From Paramecium tetraurelia (Eukaryota > Ciliophora > Oligohymenophorea > Peniculida > Parameciidae), in assembly GCF_000165425.1 (NCBI RefSeq), contig NW_001799033.1:190611-254610 (forward strand): a stretch of 64,000 nt of DNA, given 5' to 3'. A model generated the notes under the pieces. That model worked only from the letters and a program-made list of their open reading frames with translations. It did no database searches and was not told the origin of the DNA. Position numbers and translations under genes: made by a program. Positions 1 through 11,771 of the stretch are shown piece after piece. Numbering within the stretch: the first letter of the stretch is position 1; each line of letters begins with the position of its first letter.

Positions 1-111
1 TGCATCATAGTTTATCATTCAATTAAAACAATTTCAGAAAATATGGATATATCTATTGAGCAGATAAAAATCGTTAACTAAGCTACTGGCAAATTAAGGT
101 TACATTGTTGA
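1..111 (+). CDS. 3' end of an unknown gene (partial)
   Basis: An open frame enters at the left edge and ends at a TGA at 109-111, giving 36 residues. It contains one TAA, read as Gln, at 79-81. Composition is less AT-rich than the following spacer, as expected for coding DNA. The stretch is too short to assign a family. The next 146 bases are AT-rich spacer. Confidence 0.5.
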
Positions 112-257
112 TTTGAATTAAATAAATTTCAAGTCAATCTGTATAAAGTTGAAAGGGAATTTAGTATAAATTTGATAATATACAATAGTTAATTTATTAG
201 AATGTTTATTAATTATTCTATATTTAATAATTTATATATGTTGAATATTTGTTAAAT

Positions 258-717
258 ATGCTTCATTTTCATTCCTTTAATGTTGTTATCTATTCTGATG
301 AATTTGAATCTGTTTTTGCCTATAATTTGATTGTTTTAAAGTAGTCTTCTTCAAATTCGATTGACTAAAATATTATATAGAATACTTTTGATTCTTGTTT
401 AGTTGTTGGTTCTTGGAACCAGAATACATAAATTGTAATAGAAAAGGGAAGTTGAACTTAAACTAATACAATTAATAATAGCAAAATGTATTGAAATGTA
501 TATGCTTCGCTAAGAATAATCTAAGTAGAATGCAATTTATACATCTAAATAAATGGTGCAAGTTTCAGTAGGCCCTTGGGCTAAAAAATAGATATCCTCT
601 ATGAAGTATAATAATTAACCCAAAAATGTCACACAAACAAGGACCCTTATAACACATGATCATACCAAAAGTTTATTCTTTATCGATTTATTTTTCTGCT
701 ATTTTCTTCAAAATTGA
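258..717 (+). CDS. Small hypothetical protein, one intron
   Basis: ATG at 258. The frame is open to about 450, where a 31-nt GT...TAG segment (451-481) both removes a TGA at 453 and shifts into the frame that stays open to the TGA at 715-717, for 142 residues. The intron begins GTT rather than the usual GTA, so its exact ends are less certain. No domain is recognised; residues in the C-terminal third look like ordinary coding sequence with several TAA/TAG glutamines. Its last ten bases overlap the 3' end of the convergent gene on the other strand. Confidence 0.45.
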
Positions 718-1376
718 CAAAGTGGTTTAACATTGTGGATTTTATTGCTAGACTCTTTTTAATGCTCACATTTAAAGAATGAGCAACTGCTATTAAAACC
801 AAATCCACTATAAAACCAATCATTCTTATAATATGAAATATCTATTCTCAAATATATTTGATTACATATACTTTGACAAAGCCAATAGGATTTAGATATA
901 TTTGATACATAATCATACAGATTCCATATCAAAAATATAGTGAACAGTGAAATCAAGCAGATGCAATAGATTTTCAATTGCAACATTTTATGAGGCTGAA
1001 AGGTTTTAATCTTCACAGTTTTCCTAGCAAAATAGAATACAATGTAGGTCAAAAATGCATAATAGACATATAACTAAAAAAAGTAAAAAACCAACAATGT
1101 TTTTTATGCCACATTAAACAAAATATTACCTATTATTAGAAAGTATTTTACAAGTTAAGCACAAGATTATTAAAATGTAGATAACATTTTTTCTTTTTTT
1201 AGCCTATCTAAATTATTTCTTTCTTCTTATCAATTAGCATATTCCAACTGCTAAGACAGCTAATGCAATAACTTCAGAGACCCATAAGCTTTCGATATTT
1301 TTATATATAATTACGTAATGCAATATACTCCAAAATCTTGGCAACAAGTCATTAGTCCATTTGCATTAGTTGCCAT
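708..1376 (-). CDS. Multi-pass membrane protein, 206 aa
   Basis: Read from the ATG at 1374-1376. Two introns, 1289-1314 (26 nt) and 1130-1151 (22 nt), join three exons into one frame ending at TGA 708-710. The product has at least four strongly hydrophobic segments, one near residues 25-45, two in the middle around a short basic loop, and one near residues 110-130, followed by a Cys/Asn-rich tail. This is the shape of a small polytopic membrane protein. No family-specific motif was seen. The upstream hydrolase gene ends only about 50 nt away. Confidence 0.65.
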
Positions 1377-1426
1377 ATTAGCACAAGAAAATTAAAAATT
1401 AATTTTTGTAATATAGAATAATGTAA

Positions 1427-2715
1427 TCAACTTAATTTAGTTTTGATATCTTAAAATTGTGGAAGATCATGTTCCTACAAGTCTTCATCAAGTGAGTGTT
1501 GACTATCAATGTCAGAATCAGATAAAAAAGCATTCAATAGTTATGGTTTTTTCATTTCTGTTATGTATTGTTCATTATTTAATTTCTTAGCATTTTCATC
1601 ATCAGATTCGTCATAGTTCACATCGGACTCGTTGGATCTCTGAGATTTGTACCCTTTCTCAACTTTGTGCGATTTCCCGGAACTCTTTCTGGATAAATTC
1701 ACCTTTTAAATTTCATTGCTTTTATTTAATCTAGCTGCAAAAAACCTTTTTATTTAGTCTTATATATAATAGTAATACCTCATAATCCCTTGATAAGCTT
1801 CAACAGGTCTAGGAGCATTATGATCGCCCAAAAAAGTAAAGATGTATTTTTCTCCCTTGAATGCTTCATACAAATCCTCAATATGATTCTTTCCAATCAT
1901 TTTGTCACTACTCGCTCTTACGAAATAGGCAGCACATTTGGAAGATAATTTTCTAATATACTGCATAGTGTTAATATGTTTGGGATCATATCTAACTAGC
2001 TTCCTTACCTTTTTCCTTAATAAATAAAACACAAATCTAACACCAAAGGTTGGAACATGAAAATTGTCACCAATATCAATGCAAAGTTGCTTTAGATTGC
2101 TAAATGGAGAATCCAAAACTAAAGTATTTAACTCAGGATATTCGGCTGCAGCCATAATTGCAGTTACTGCCCCCATGCTTCTACCCCAAACTCCAAATGG
2201 ACCTAATAGTGGGTATCTTTGAATAGGTATCTATATTTACTTCTCTTTGATATATTTTAAAATGTTTAAAAAGTCTTCTTTTTCATACCATCCAAGGGAC
2301 ACATACTATCCATCTGATATTCCACAACCGCCAAAATCAAAGTTCACTAAGCTCATACCTTCTTAGGCTATCATATTGGCATAACATGAAGATTCCAATC
2401 TAGAACTTGAATTTCCATGAAGATATATTATGCACGGTCTTGCCTTATCTTTTAAGTATACAGGACTATATAAAGAACATTGTAATTTTAAATTTTGTTG
2501 TCTTGAAAATACTACAAAATCTTCTCTGTAAATTAGTAATTTATTTACAAGCATAGTTGTTGGTCCTATTTTAAAATAACTGTTTGTATTATACCTAATT
2601 TTGAAGGGTCATATATTTATCTAGGCGGACGAACAACAGCATCCACTAGTTGATCAAAATAACCTCTTTCTTTTGAACTTTTCAATTTAATTTCTGCTGT
2701 GAATGGTTGATTCAT
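1427..2715 (-). CDS. Alpha/beta hydrolase, ABHD17-like serine hydrolase
   Basis: About 400 residues after removal of introns 2566-2594 (29 nt), 2217-2240 (24 nt) and 1746-1778 (33 nt). Seen directly: an oxyanion-hole region with LHGNSSS, the nucleophile elbow GRSMG, an acidic member in the segment ASSDKMIG and the catalytic His in GDHNAPRP, in the order expected for the fold. The closest family by eye is ABHD17/FAM108, in animals membrane-associated enzymes that remove palmitate from proteins; that role is inferred. The C-terminal about 110 residues are Ser/Asp/Lys-rich and look disordered. The 24-nt intron has no in-frame TGA, so retaining it would add eight residues without breaking the frame. 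Confidence 0.85.
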
Positions 2716-2747
2716 AATTTATATATAAAATATGTGTATTATAGTGA

Positions 2748-4169
2748 TCAAATTAAGTCTTTTGAACTTTATAGTTTTATCTTTTACTATATCTTTGCCT
2801 GCTCTTGAGTAAGATTTAATGATTTATTCGATTTATGTGCTTTTTAATCTTTCACAGTTGCTTCATAAAATTCCATAGATTTTAACTACTAGTGTTAGCT
2901 TCTCAACATTGGTAATTAACTAATATTAGGAACCTGATATTGCTATTGTAGTCGTATTTAAGGTTTCAAGATTTTTGGAGTTTGTTAGCAAGACACCAAC
3001 AATGGTAATGATTGCCTAGGGATTTGCCCAGTGGTGTTATATTACTTATGAAGATCCTGTATTTATTCTTATAGGATTTTGTCAACTATTACCAATTTGG
3101 CTCTTCTATATGCAAAATTCATTATTGTTATTCTAATGTCAGAATTATTATTGTTCAAATATTTCCAAATGTAAAATGCTCCTCTTTTTAAAACTATAAT
3201 TTATAAATTGTTTTTATACAATATTTTTCAGGATATTTCATAAACTTTTTCTTCAACACGGCATGAGAACACCACATATGATCAGTGTCTAAATCTATTA
3301 TAGGTTGATATATATTTTTGAGATCTTTTCTTAATTTTCTTTATTATAATCTTAATTGATATTTCAATTCCTTTTCAGGATTTGGATTAGATTCTTGAGT
3401 TTGCGAATACATTACTAATTTATCAGTAACCGAAACACTACGATTAATAATTTCTGGCTATTTCATTTATTGTTACGTATTTTCTCGAATGATGACTTTC
3501 TTTCTCAAGAGTAGCTTTGGCTTCACTTCCTCTGGTTCAGTCTTCTCGATTTTACTCTCATTAGTTGTGTCATCCGTTTTCTTTTCTAGTTACTGCTTCA
3601 TTTTCCCAATGACAGATGTCGAAGCTGATTGAATTAACAGTTGGAATTCTTCCCTTGATCTACTCACAAGAAACTTGATCAATACGATCGCGGTGGACAT
3701 CTGTTTTGTTTTGATCGGTTACCTTAAAATCAGATTCTTAATTCTATTGTACAAAATGTATGCCATCAAAATTATTTTCAGCCATAAAGAATTACTTAAA
3801 CATTGAAAATAAATCCTTTGTATCCTTCTGATTGAACCTTATTATGTGCATTTCAGGTCTGAATTATTTTATTATTGTTTAACTAAATCTATATATTTAC
3901 ATCCTTTCGGGTAAATTTACCATTAGAATTTTCGACAATGCGTCGATAATCTTATTCTCCTCCTCAATTCTTTATTTGTCGTTCTTCTTAAGTCCAATTA
4001 TTTTGAATCCCAATTATCTTAAAGATTATTAAACTTTTGTAAATTCCAAATCAAAAAATATTTGATTTGCAAGTACTTACTAGTTTATAGCATGTAATAA
4101 TCTAATGTCTTCGCTGCGTTCAAGAATTATTTTCTGTAATACTTCTAGTTAGTTAAATGTAATATCCAT
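2748..4169 (-). CDS. Hypothetical protein, 457 aa
   Basis: ATG at 4167-4169, TGA at 2748-2750. Introns 3701-3722 (22 nt) and 3194-3219 (26 nt) are needed to keep one frame; a further 42-nt GT...AG segment near 3858-3899 is in frame and may or may not be spliced. The protein is rich in Lys, Gln and Glu with an N-terminal helical region, a charged linker, and a more conserved-looking patch near residue 310 with an Asp-Thr-Asp-His-Met-Trp-Cys cluster. I recognise no family. The 3' end lies 33 nt from the hydrolase start. Confidence 0.7.
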
Positions 4170-4998
4170 ATTAAATTTTTTATAATTAATATCACATTTC
4201 ATAATTTTTATAACTAAATCTTATAATTATATTTCATTCGTCAAATATTACAATATGCATATATATATAATTATAACTGATTCAATTATTATTTAAGACT
4301 TGGTATATATATCGTTTGTATATAATCTGATAATTAAACTTTAAAAATATTAATTCAAACAGAAAATTAATAGTTATGATGGTTATGAAAAGTTATTAAT
4401 TTTTTTGAAAAAATAAAATTTTAACTTAGTTCTAACCTCTCTTATCGTTGTAATTTAATCTTAAAGTATAAAATCAACTTATTAAAATATATTCATATCT
4501 CATATTAAACTTTACAGTTATGAGAAGATAAAATGTTATAATTTTGAATTTATTTATTGAATCAATTTCTTTATAGAAAAATAATGAGAGATAGTTTTTT
4601 AGATGTATGAATATGTTTTGTTAGGTTAGTTAATTACATAATTTGTGTAGTTTAATGAAAAAATTATATAATCAAATTGCTTATCAATTAATAAGATAAC
4701 TTAAAATCCTCTTCTGTATTCCTTAATATATATTGGAATTATTTTCGATTTTTGTTAAATACAGAAAATAAAATAATATATTAAATTTAAATAAATAAAA
4801 AGTTATAATCCAACGGGTTTTATAACAAAATTCAATTTTATGAATCTTAATTTAATATATATAAAAGAGGCTGTTTCCAAGTTATATAAATTGGTGGATA
4901 TCGAAGTTTAAATCTAATTAATTTGACTAATGGTATTAATTTATTTAATATTTGCTTATGAGTGTCTCAAAAAAATATTATAGGAGTAGATACTTAAA
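4170..4998. other. AT-rich spacer without a recognisable gene
   Basis: About 830 bases of very AT-rich sequence. Short homopolymers and TA runs dominate and no frame on either strand keeps amino-acid composition typical of the neighbouring genes. It probably holds the promoter of the minus-strand gene to its left and decayed sequence upstream of the phosphatase relic. Confidence 0.5.
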
Positions 4999-6240
4999 AT
5001 GGGTTCCTAGCCTGATAGAAAAAGCCATTTAATTAAAACCTATTTCAGTTGTCAAATAAATTCGCACACTTCCAGATCTTCCCATTATAAATAATTTAAA
5101 AATAATGTGTTAAATATTTGAGTATATCAATACACAATGGCCAGAAGTTACTCCTTAATGAGCTTCAAAATTACAAAAGTCATTAGTACCTACAGAGCTT
5201 CAAATGCTAATACTAGAATAACTTGTAAGGGAACTTTAATCTAACGAATGTTCATCAAAGAAATAATAAAGAATTATGTCAAATATCAAAGTAGTTTGTA
5301 AATATGACACCTATTCCATAGATAACTTGATGGTTTGGGTGCACTGAGAAATCTAATTAAAAATGCAGATGACTTAAGTATCAACATTAACAAGGCATAA
5401 AATATTGAATTCTTTGTCGGATCGTTGAGTGATGGTCATGGAGAGTTTGGATCTTAAATTTCTTCTTATTTGCAGAATTTTATTTGGAGGAGTGATAAAA
5501 ATTGTTTACATCAGTTCCCATATTATAGATTAATTTGACCTTAAAAGGAAGTCTAAATAAGATATATTTTAATTAAAATTGATAAATCTATTATAGCAGA
5601 TTGAACTAAAATTAGTATAATTATGTTTATAATATAATTTAGACTGCCAAAATATTATTTGATTGCAAACTAAGCGGAGCCTCACTGCTTAGTGAAATTA
5701 TAGTTAGTAATGTATTATATTTTTCGAATTGGGAGACTCTAAAGCTTCTTACTTTTATAAATCAGAGTAGTTAAATGAGAATTCAAAAGATATAAGAAAA
5801 TTTGTTTAAAATTTAAACTAAATACATGATACAAATAGCGGAAAGGAAGTAGATAGGATAAGGAGGAAGGGAGGAAAATAGATTAGGCCATTTAAAAGGA
5901 TAAAAGGAAGGCAGTTTGAAAATTGGGTACTAAATAAAATTATCCTGGCTTCAAGATAACAAGATGTTTCGGAAATTCAATAGGGAAATCCATAGGAATT
6001 ACAGCTAAAAATGATTTTAAAGAATTTAAAATCCCAAAATAAGGGTATCTTCTTATGGCAAGTACGGGATTGTGGGAGAAGTTGGATATTTTGCTGATTG
6101 ATAAAATCTTAGATGATAATTACCCTCCTTAAAACTTGGGCTGATGTAGATCGAGTTATAAATAACTTGAGAATAAAATCAAATGATTTTGGGATACTGA
6201 TGGATAAGGGTCTGCAACATTTATTTAAGCTTAGTTTACA
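4999..6240 (+). pseudogene. Decayed PP2C-type protein phosphatase
   Basis: PP2C landmarks occur in the right order but in shifting frames. They are a DGHGEFG metal-site motif near 5430-5453, a GDSKAS motif near 5731-5748 (family GDSRA), a segment resembling TRCFGDSIGK with Asp changed to Asn near 5960, and LMASTGLWE near 6056-6080, where the family has Ser-Asp-Gly and the Asp coordinates metal. TGA codons and frame changes between these blocks are not all explained by plausible short introns. Loss of two metal-binding Asp together with frame damage points to a dead gene, not merely a catalytically inactive one. PP2C enzymes are Mg/Mn-dependent Ser/Thr phosphatases. An intact copy probably exists elsewhere, which cannot be seen here. 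Confidence 0.6.
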
Positions 6241-6408
6241 AATCTTTAGAAGAATGATTTTATTCAGATATGTATATAAATGTTAAAATCCTAGAAAATA
6301 ATTGTCTTCTTTCAATTTGAATGATTTGGGATCATATAATTTATCGAGACTAATAATATAATAATTTTAATGTAAAATAATAATATTACCTCCTATAATC
6401 TCAAAAAA

Positions 6409-6983
6409 ATGTTATCTCCCATTAAAAGCAAGAAAACTTAGGACTTGTTTTATTAAAATCAAATTTAATCCTTTGTACATTTAAAGTCATATATGCCAAT
6501 TAATCCTTTAAGATTACCTTAACGAAAACACAAAAAAGTTGCTAATTTAACATAAATTGATGACATCAAATGTAAATGTTTATGAAATAAGAGCTATTTT
6601 AGCAGAAACAATAAATAAGAAAAACACTCTCTAATGGTTCAACTTTGTAAACTTCTGAATTACCTGAATATTTAGGAGTCTATACAATTGCAGAAGAAAA
6701 TGAAGAGCAAGCAAAATTCTATAGTAAATAGCCAACTCCCTCTTATGTTCATTATCAAAATCATACAAAGTAGGTAATGAATTTAATGAAAAATACTCAT
6801 AAATAATTATCTCCAGTGATTGGAACAAAAAAATTAGAAGCTAATTTAGTAGGATCAATAGATTTCAATCAATTTACAAGGTTGATGAAGGCAATTTACT
6901 ATCCTACAAAATAAAATAAAAAATAAGACATTATTAAAAAAAGGGCTGTATCAGAAAAAATTTTCCAAAAATAAACTTAATGA
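6409..6983 (+). CDS. Hypothetical protein, about 184 aa
   Basis: ATG at 6409 and TGA at 6981-6983. A 20-nt intron, 6572-6591, is required to avoid a TGA and move into the second open frame; it ends AAG rather than TAG, so its boundaries are tentative. The second exon is clearly coding in composition and rich in Lys, Gln and Asn. No domain was recognised. It follows the phosphatase relic by about 170 nt. Confidence 0.5.
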
Positions 6984-7059
6984 ATAAAATTATTGAATAT
7001 AAAAAATTTAAATCTAAATAAACTTAATGTTGAATTTTTTAAAAAAGTTATATAATTAT

Positions 7060-7419
7060 ATTAAATCTTTAATATAATAATTTATCATAAAACTTTTAAG
7101 ATAAATTGTTTAACAATTAGTTTTCTTCACCAGAAAATTTAATACTGTTCTCTTAAGATTGAATTCTTCTACAATTTCTTACAAATTATATCATCTTTAT
7201 GTATAATAATACTAAATTTCTGGTATTTTTATAATTAATTGCAATATATTATTAAAGTTCTTAATTTATATTCCAACAACATATCTACTAAATTTTAAAC
7301 ATTTTAAATAAGTCCTTGATGAGCGAGCAAATTTTGCGTTTTAGAACTTTTTTATTTTTATTTTATTAAACGATCGAAATTTTTGGAAGTTGAATAAGCT
7401 TCTTTTTTACTTTTAACAT
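7060..7419 (-). pseudogene. Possible 5' fragment of a channel-like gene
   Basis: From an ATG at 7417-7419 a minus-strand frame stays free of TGA for more than 110 codons and reads as a basic protein with a Cys-Cys-Trp segment and a later Leu-Leu-Asn patch. The style recalls the cytoplasmic N-termini of Paramecium cyclic-nucleotide-gated channels, but this is an impression, not a match. No transmembrane or pore region follows; the frame runs into the 3' end of the oppositely oriented gene at 6983. It may be a truncated relic or chance. The rest of 6984-7567 is AT-rich spacer. Confidence 0.2.
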
Positions 7420-7567
7420 TCTTTTTGAAAAAACTCCAATATTAATAATTGAATAAGGATCTTTTTAAAGCTGATTATGTTGAGCATCTAAAGTTTGGTT
7501 TTTCTGAGATACTAATTAAAATTGAATTGATTCAGCTACCTATAATATTTCTTTCAAAAATAAATAA

Positions 7568-9025
7568 ATGAACTTTTTAAGATCGGCTGATTTTTTTGGA
7601 ATTCCTTTTGTACAACAAATAGATTTGAAGTAATCTATATATAAAAGTGCCTTTGGAGGATTTGTTACTTTACTAATATTCTCTGCTAGTGTAGCTTATT
7701 CAATATGGGTACTTTATCTATGGTAAATTAATTAACTAAGCCCTAAAATATCAAACTCAATCTATAAGTCAGACTTCAAATTGCTTGACATGGATTATGA
7801 TATCATCAAATTATACTTTTGGAAATTCGATTAAGAGATGATTGATCCATTTGAGGAGAAAATTTTAATACCTTTAGTGATGTATACAACAAATTTCAGT
7901 TTCACCGATTTAGAACCCTTGGAAATGTCAAATCAAACTACAATTGATGGGAATAGTAAGTTTATCATCCCCAAAATGCGTTTAGCTTTTTAAGAATTTA
8001 ATGGGGAAATATTTACAACAACTGAAATGTATATTTAGATAGTTAAGTGCTCAGATATATATTTGAAGCCAAATGAAAAATGTGCCTCTCAAGAATTGAT
8101 AGATAAGTTCTATAAACAACCCTTAAATGTTGCAGTTCTGCAAATTCACTATAAGTCGTTGAATTCAAATGACTGCTCTGAATAAACAAGTGTACAAGAA
8201 TTTTATATTTAATTGGAATAATAAAATTGTTACACATTAAATACTTTTTTATAAAGTAGTTTTTACGAAATTAGAGATTCCTTTCTTTTTGGCTCTCCAA
8301 AATATGTTGAATACATCAACGGAGCATTAATTTAACCATAAACTAATTCTATTGAATATTGTAGGCTTGCCTATGATAATGATGTCTTAGGATTAATTTA
8401 CATAGTGATGAAAGGAAATCAAGTCAAAACGATATTTGAGTATCCTCATGCTGGAGATTTATTGGCAAACATTGGATCTATAGTATCAGTATTATTTATG
8501 ATAAAATATTTAATTATAGTGATAAATTAGTACTTTTTGAATAATCAGATAATTAAATAGTTGATTGAGCTTTATTATCCGGAATATAAGAATATTACAA
8601 TCCAGAAAAATTGGAAAAGACAAATTAAATTAGTCAAATATTAAAATAACTAAGTAGATCTTAAAGAATTTTAAACTTTTAATGAAAAAATTTATGATTA
8701 AATGAAGTCAAAATTTAGTTTTATCAATCTATTATATGAGATATCCAGAATGCAACTTCTGATAAGATCAACAAAGAGTAGAGAGGAATTTCGAAAATCT
8801 CATTAAATTGGTATTAAATTGAATTTTTCAAACGATAAAGACTTTAATTTCTCAGCTGCTAAACCAAGTTATACGCAAAGAGCCTGTTCAAATCCATTAT
8901 ACTTAACTGATGAAGAGGTAGATATACTATCATTAAATGAACGTTCAAGAGAGATAAATTACGATAAAATCCCAGATGAATTATCGGAATAAAATGATTT
9001 TTATGAAATTAATAAAATAACTTGA
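7568..9025 (+). CDS. Ciliate two-TM membrane protein, 485 aa
   Basis: A single uninterrupted frame from ATG 7568 to TGA 9023-9025. The N-terminus has a short basic stretch, then a hydrophobic segment at about residues 35-57 containing FGGFVTLL. A long soluble region with scattered Cys follows, then a second hydrophobic segment near residues 300-330 beginning after GDLLANIGSI. The C-terminal 150 residues are charged and probably cytoplasmic. This architecture matches a large family of uncharacterised ciliate transmembrane proteins. No catalytic motif is visible. The lack of introns is unusual beside most genes here. Confidence 0.75.
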
Positions 9026-9327
9026 AATTTAAAACTGATAATTAAGATCATGTTATTTTTACGTATGATATTTTATTTATTTAATTAAATTCTGAATTAT
9101 ATCTATAAATTCATTCTTTTGAAAATCAAAATGAGAAATCTTATTAATCTTGAAATTATTAAAATAAGGAGTTGCTTAAATAATTAAATATGATATCCAG
9201 ATATTTATCTTAAAGGCTAAATTAATATTTCTATATTTAATTATTATCAAATTGATTCTTCTTTCTTTGTTAAAATAATTTTCCCAATTTTATTTCATTA
9301 TTATAATTTACAATAAGAATAATACTG
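9026..9327. other. AT-rich intergenic spacer
   Basis: About 300 bases between two genes in the same direction. No supported gene, RNA or repeat is visible. Confidence 0.5.
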
Positions 9328-11469
9328 ATGACCCCTAAAGTTAGAAAAGGAAAACCACATAAAAAAGCTTCTCCTATTAAGAGCAAAGATATTAAAATAA
9401 TAGTTATTGATAGTTTCAAGAGAGAATAAAAAAAATAGGAAGTGAAGAAAAAGGGAACCAAAAAGTAGTTAAGCAAATTATAAAAATTTCAAGCTCAATT
9501 GATTCCTCAAAATAATGTAGATTAGATTAGATTACAGCATATCTCATGTAAAATACAGTGATTTACTTTAGCTAAAATTTAGTAGAATTACAGAACTCAA
9601 AATCAGTCATATTTATTAAAAATAAAGAATTAATATGATTAATATCAGTCTTTGATCTTAAAATATACATTGTTAACTGAACTTGATGATTTTTGTCATA
9701 CTCATGATCTTCTAAGAAAAACTATTATAAATACCTTCATTAATTAGATTAAGCTAAGTTTCAATTTTCAAAATAAGAATCAATTTCAAGTTATTACAAT
9801 AGATCAAATGATTTCGATATAATTAAAAATTAACGCATAATCTTATTAATTAGAACTATATAATTTACTAAAACCAATTTTTAGATCTAAAACTGTGGAT
9901 TAAGCTTTCATAAAATTAAAAATAATGTTGCAATAAAGATATATAAAGAAAAAGTTAGAGGAGAAACATTAAGTCTTTGAAAGTTTGAAGGAATAAAGTT
10001 TAGAAAAATGTTTTGATAATGAAATGGGTAATTTGCATTTTTCCTCATTAAATTACGCTTAACTTTTAGAAATATAATAAAAACAAGAGTTAATATAAAA
10101 TGCAAAGGCAAAATAAGATTAACCATTAATTTTAGATAGTTTTTTTAAAAATTCTAATTTGCAGAATCCTAAATAATAATTAAGTTCAATTAGACAATTC
10201 TTAATTAAACCAATTGCTAAATAATAGATTGAAATAAGTAAAATTTCTGTGAAATCTAGAAATCAAAGTAAAGAATCATGTTATTCAAGAAATGAGTCTT
10301 ATTTAATGCCTTTTTAATCAAATATATAAAACAAAAAAGCTTAACCATATTAAAATTTAATTCAAGAGTTTAGATAATAAAACAAATAGGTATTTTAACC
10401 TAATGTTAATCAAAAATTGAGTAGAGCTTAAAGCATGAATACATCTTTTGAATTACCTTTTGATTTTGAATCATAAACAAGTTGTACTCCAGCTAATGCT
10501 AAAAAAACTATGTTAGTCTAAAATGGATAAAATAACAAGATAGGTTTTGAGGTGGGATGTCGAGAAATAGATAAATATAGTTATAATTCTAGGAAACAAG
10601 TTAGAAATCCAAATATAAGTGTTAATAGGAATGACTTTAATCAATCTCAATAATTTAATTATCATAATAGAAGTGTTGATTTTAGTAGATAATTAGGATT
10701 AAGCAATTTATACAATTCTAAGATGTTTAATGTAAATAACAGTTAAGTAAATGGAAATAGCAATCTATAATTTTCAAAAGTATAATCATAAAATGCTAAC
10801 AATGATTGGTTAATTGAATCACCATAAGGCAGATCAGTTCTTTAATCATAAAATACATGGTAATAATATAATTGGATAATATTTACAAATGAAAATAGCA
10901 ATTTGAGGTTTAATAGATAAATCAACATTTAAAATTTGAAATTATTAAATGTTTCAATTGAATCTACTTTTTTTGATGATTTTGAGTATATATTATTGAG
11001 TGATAAGTTTAAAATATTGATAATGGAACAAAAAGACTTAGTTTGCCCCGAAACCCATATGAGACTGGGTAAGGGGGATGAAAATGGAGCAATTCAGGCT
11101 ATGATTAATAAAATGAAACTTTAAATGCATTAATTTATGCTATAATACAATAGTAGATAAGTAATTGTTTTGATTTAATACTAACACTAATTTTTTTTGA
11201 GAATGCTAATCGAATACATATTTCCATAATTAGGATAATTGTAAGAATAATATAGGATAACACCATTTTACTAGATAGAGGAGTTGCAAGAAATAATATT
11301 TGATTTAATACAGACCTAAGAGAATATTAGATATGATAGATTGATAAAAGTATCAAATGATCTTAGCAAATTTCGATCAAAAATATAAAATATTGAATTT
11401 TCTAATTTGGTTACAATGAGATGCTTGAATCAGTTATATTAGACTTTAGTATAATAATTAACAAATTGA
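9328..11469 (+). CDS. Large Q/N/S-rich hypothetical protein, 705 aa
   Basis: ATG 9328 to TGA 11467-11469 with one 24-nt intron, 9548-9571, that contains an in-frame TGA. The central 400 residues are rich in Asn, Gln and Ser with many TAA/TAG glutamines and look disordered. The C-terminal about 190 residues are more ordered, with alternating hydrophobics, a Cys-Pro-Glu-Thr-His patch followed by a Gly-Lys-Gly-Asp turn, and predicted helices. I do not recognise a family. A protein of this type could be a scaffold, but nothing in the sequence proves it. Confidence 0.7.
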
Positions 11470-11771
11470 TGAAATTAATTTCCATTTTAATATTACTTTT
11501 AAAAATAAATATTAATTTAATTCAAACAAGAATTTGATCTATTATCAAAAAACTTAGAAATATAGAACAGAATTGAGATTAAGTATAATCATTGATATTT
11601 TAAAACATAACTTAAAATTTTACTTATGTACTTGGCTGCTAAATCCATTTTCTAATCTTAAAGGAAAGTATCGATCTTCACGAGAATTCAAGTTATAAGT
11701 TATAATATATTTTAATTAATTAACTATTTTAATGATTTTTTAAATTTATAATAATTTTGAGATGTTTGAAA
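11470..11771. other. AT-rich convergent spacer
   Basis: About 300 bases between the 3' ends of two convergent genes. No gene is supported. Confidence 0.5.

Noticed and set aside
4000..4080. An intron near the 5' end of the 2748-4169 gene
   Set aside because: A GT...AG pair 47 nt apart looked tempting, but the frame is continuous through it and the intron would be too long for this genome.
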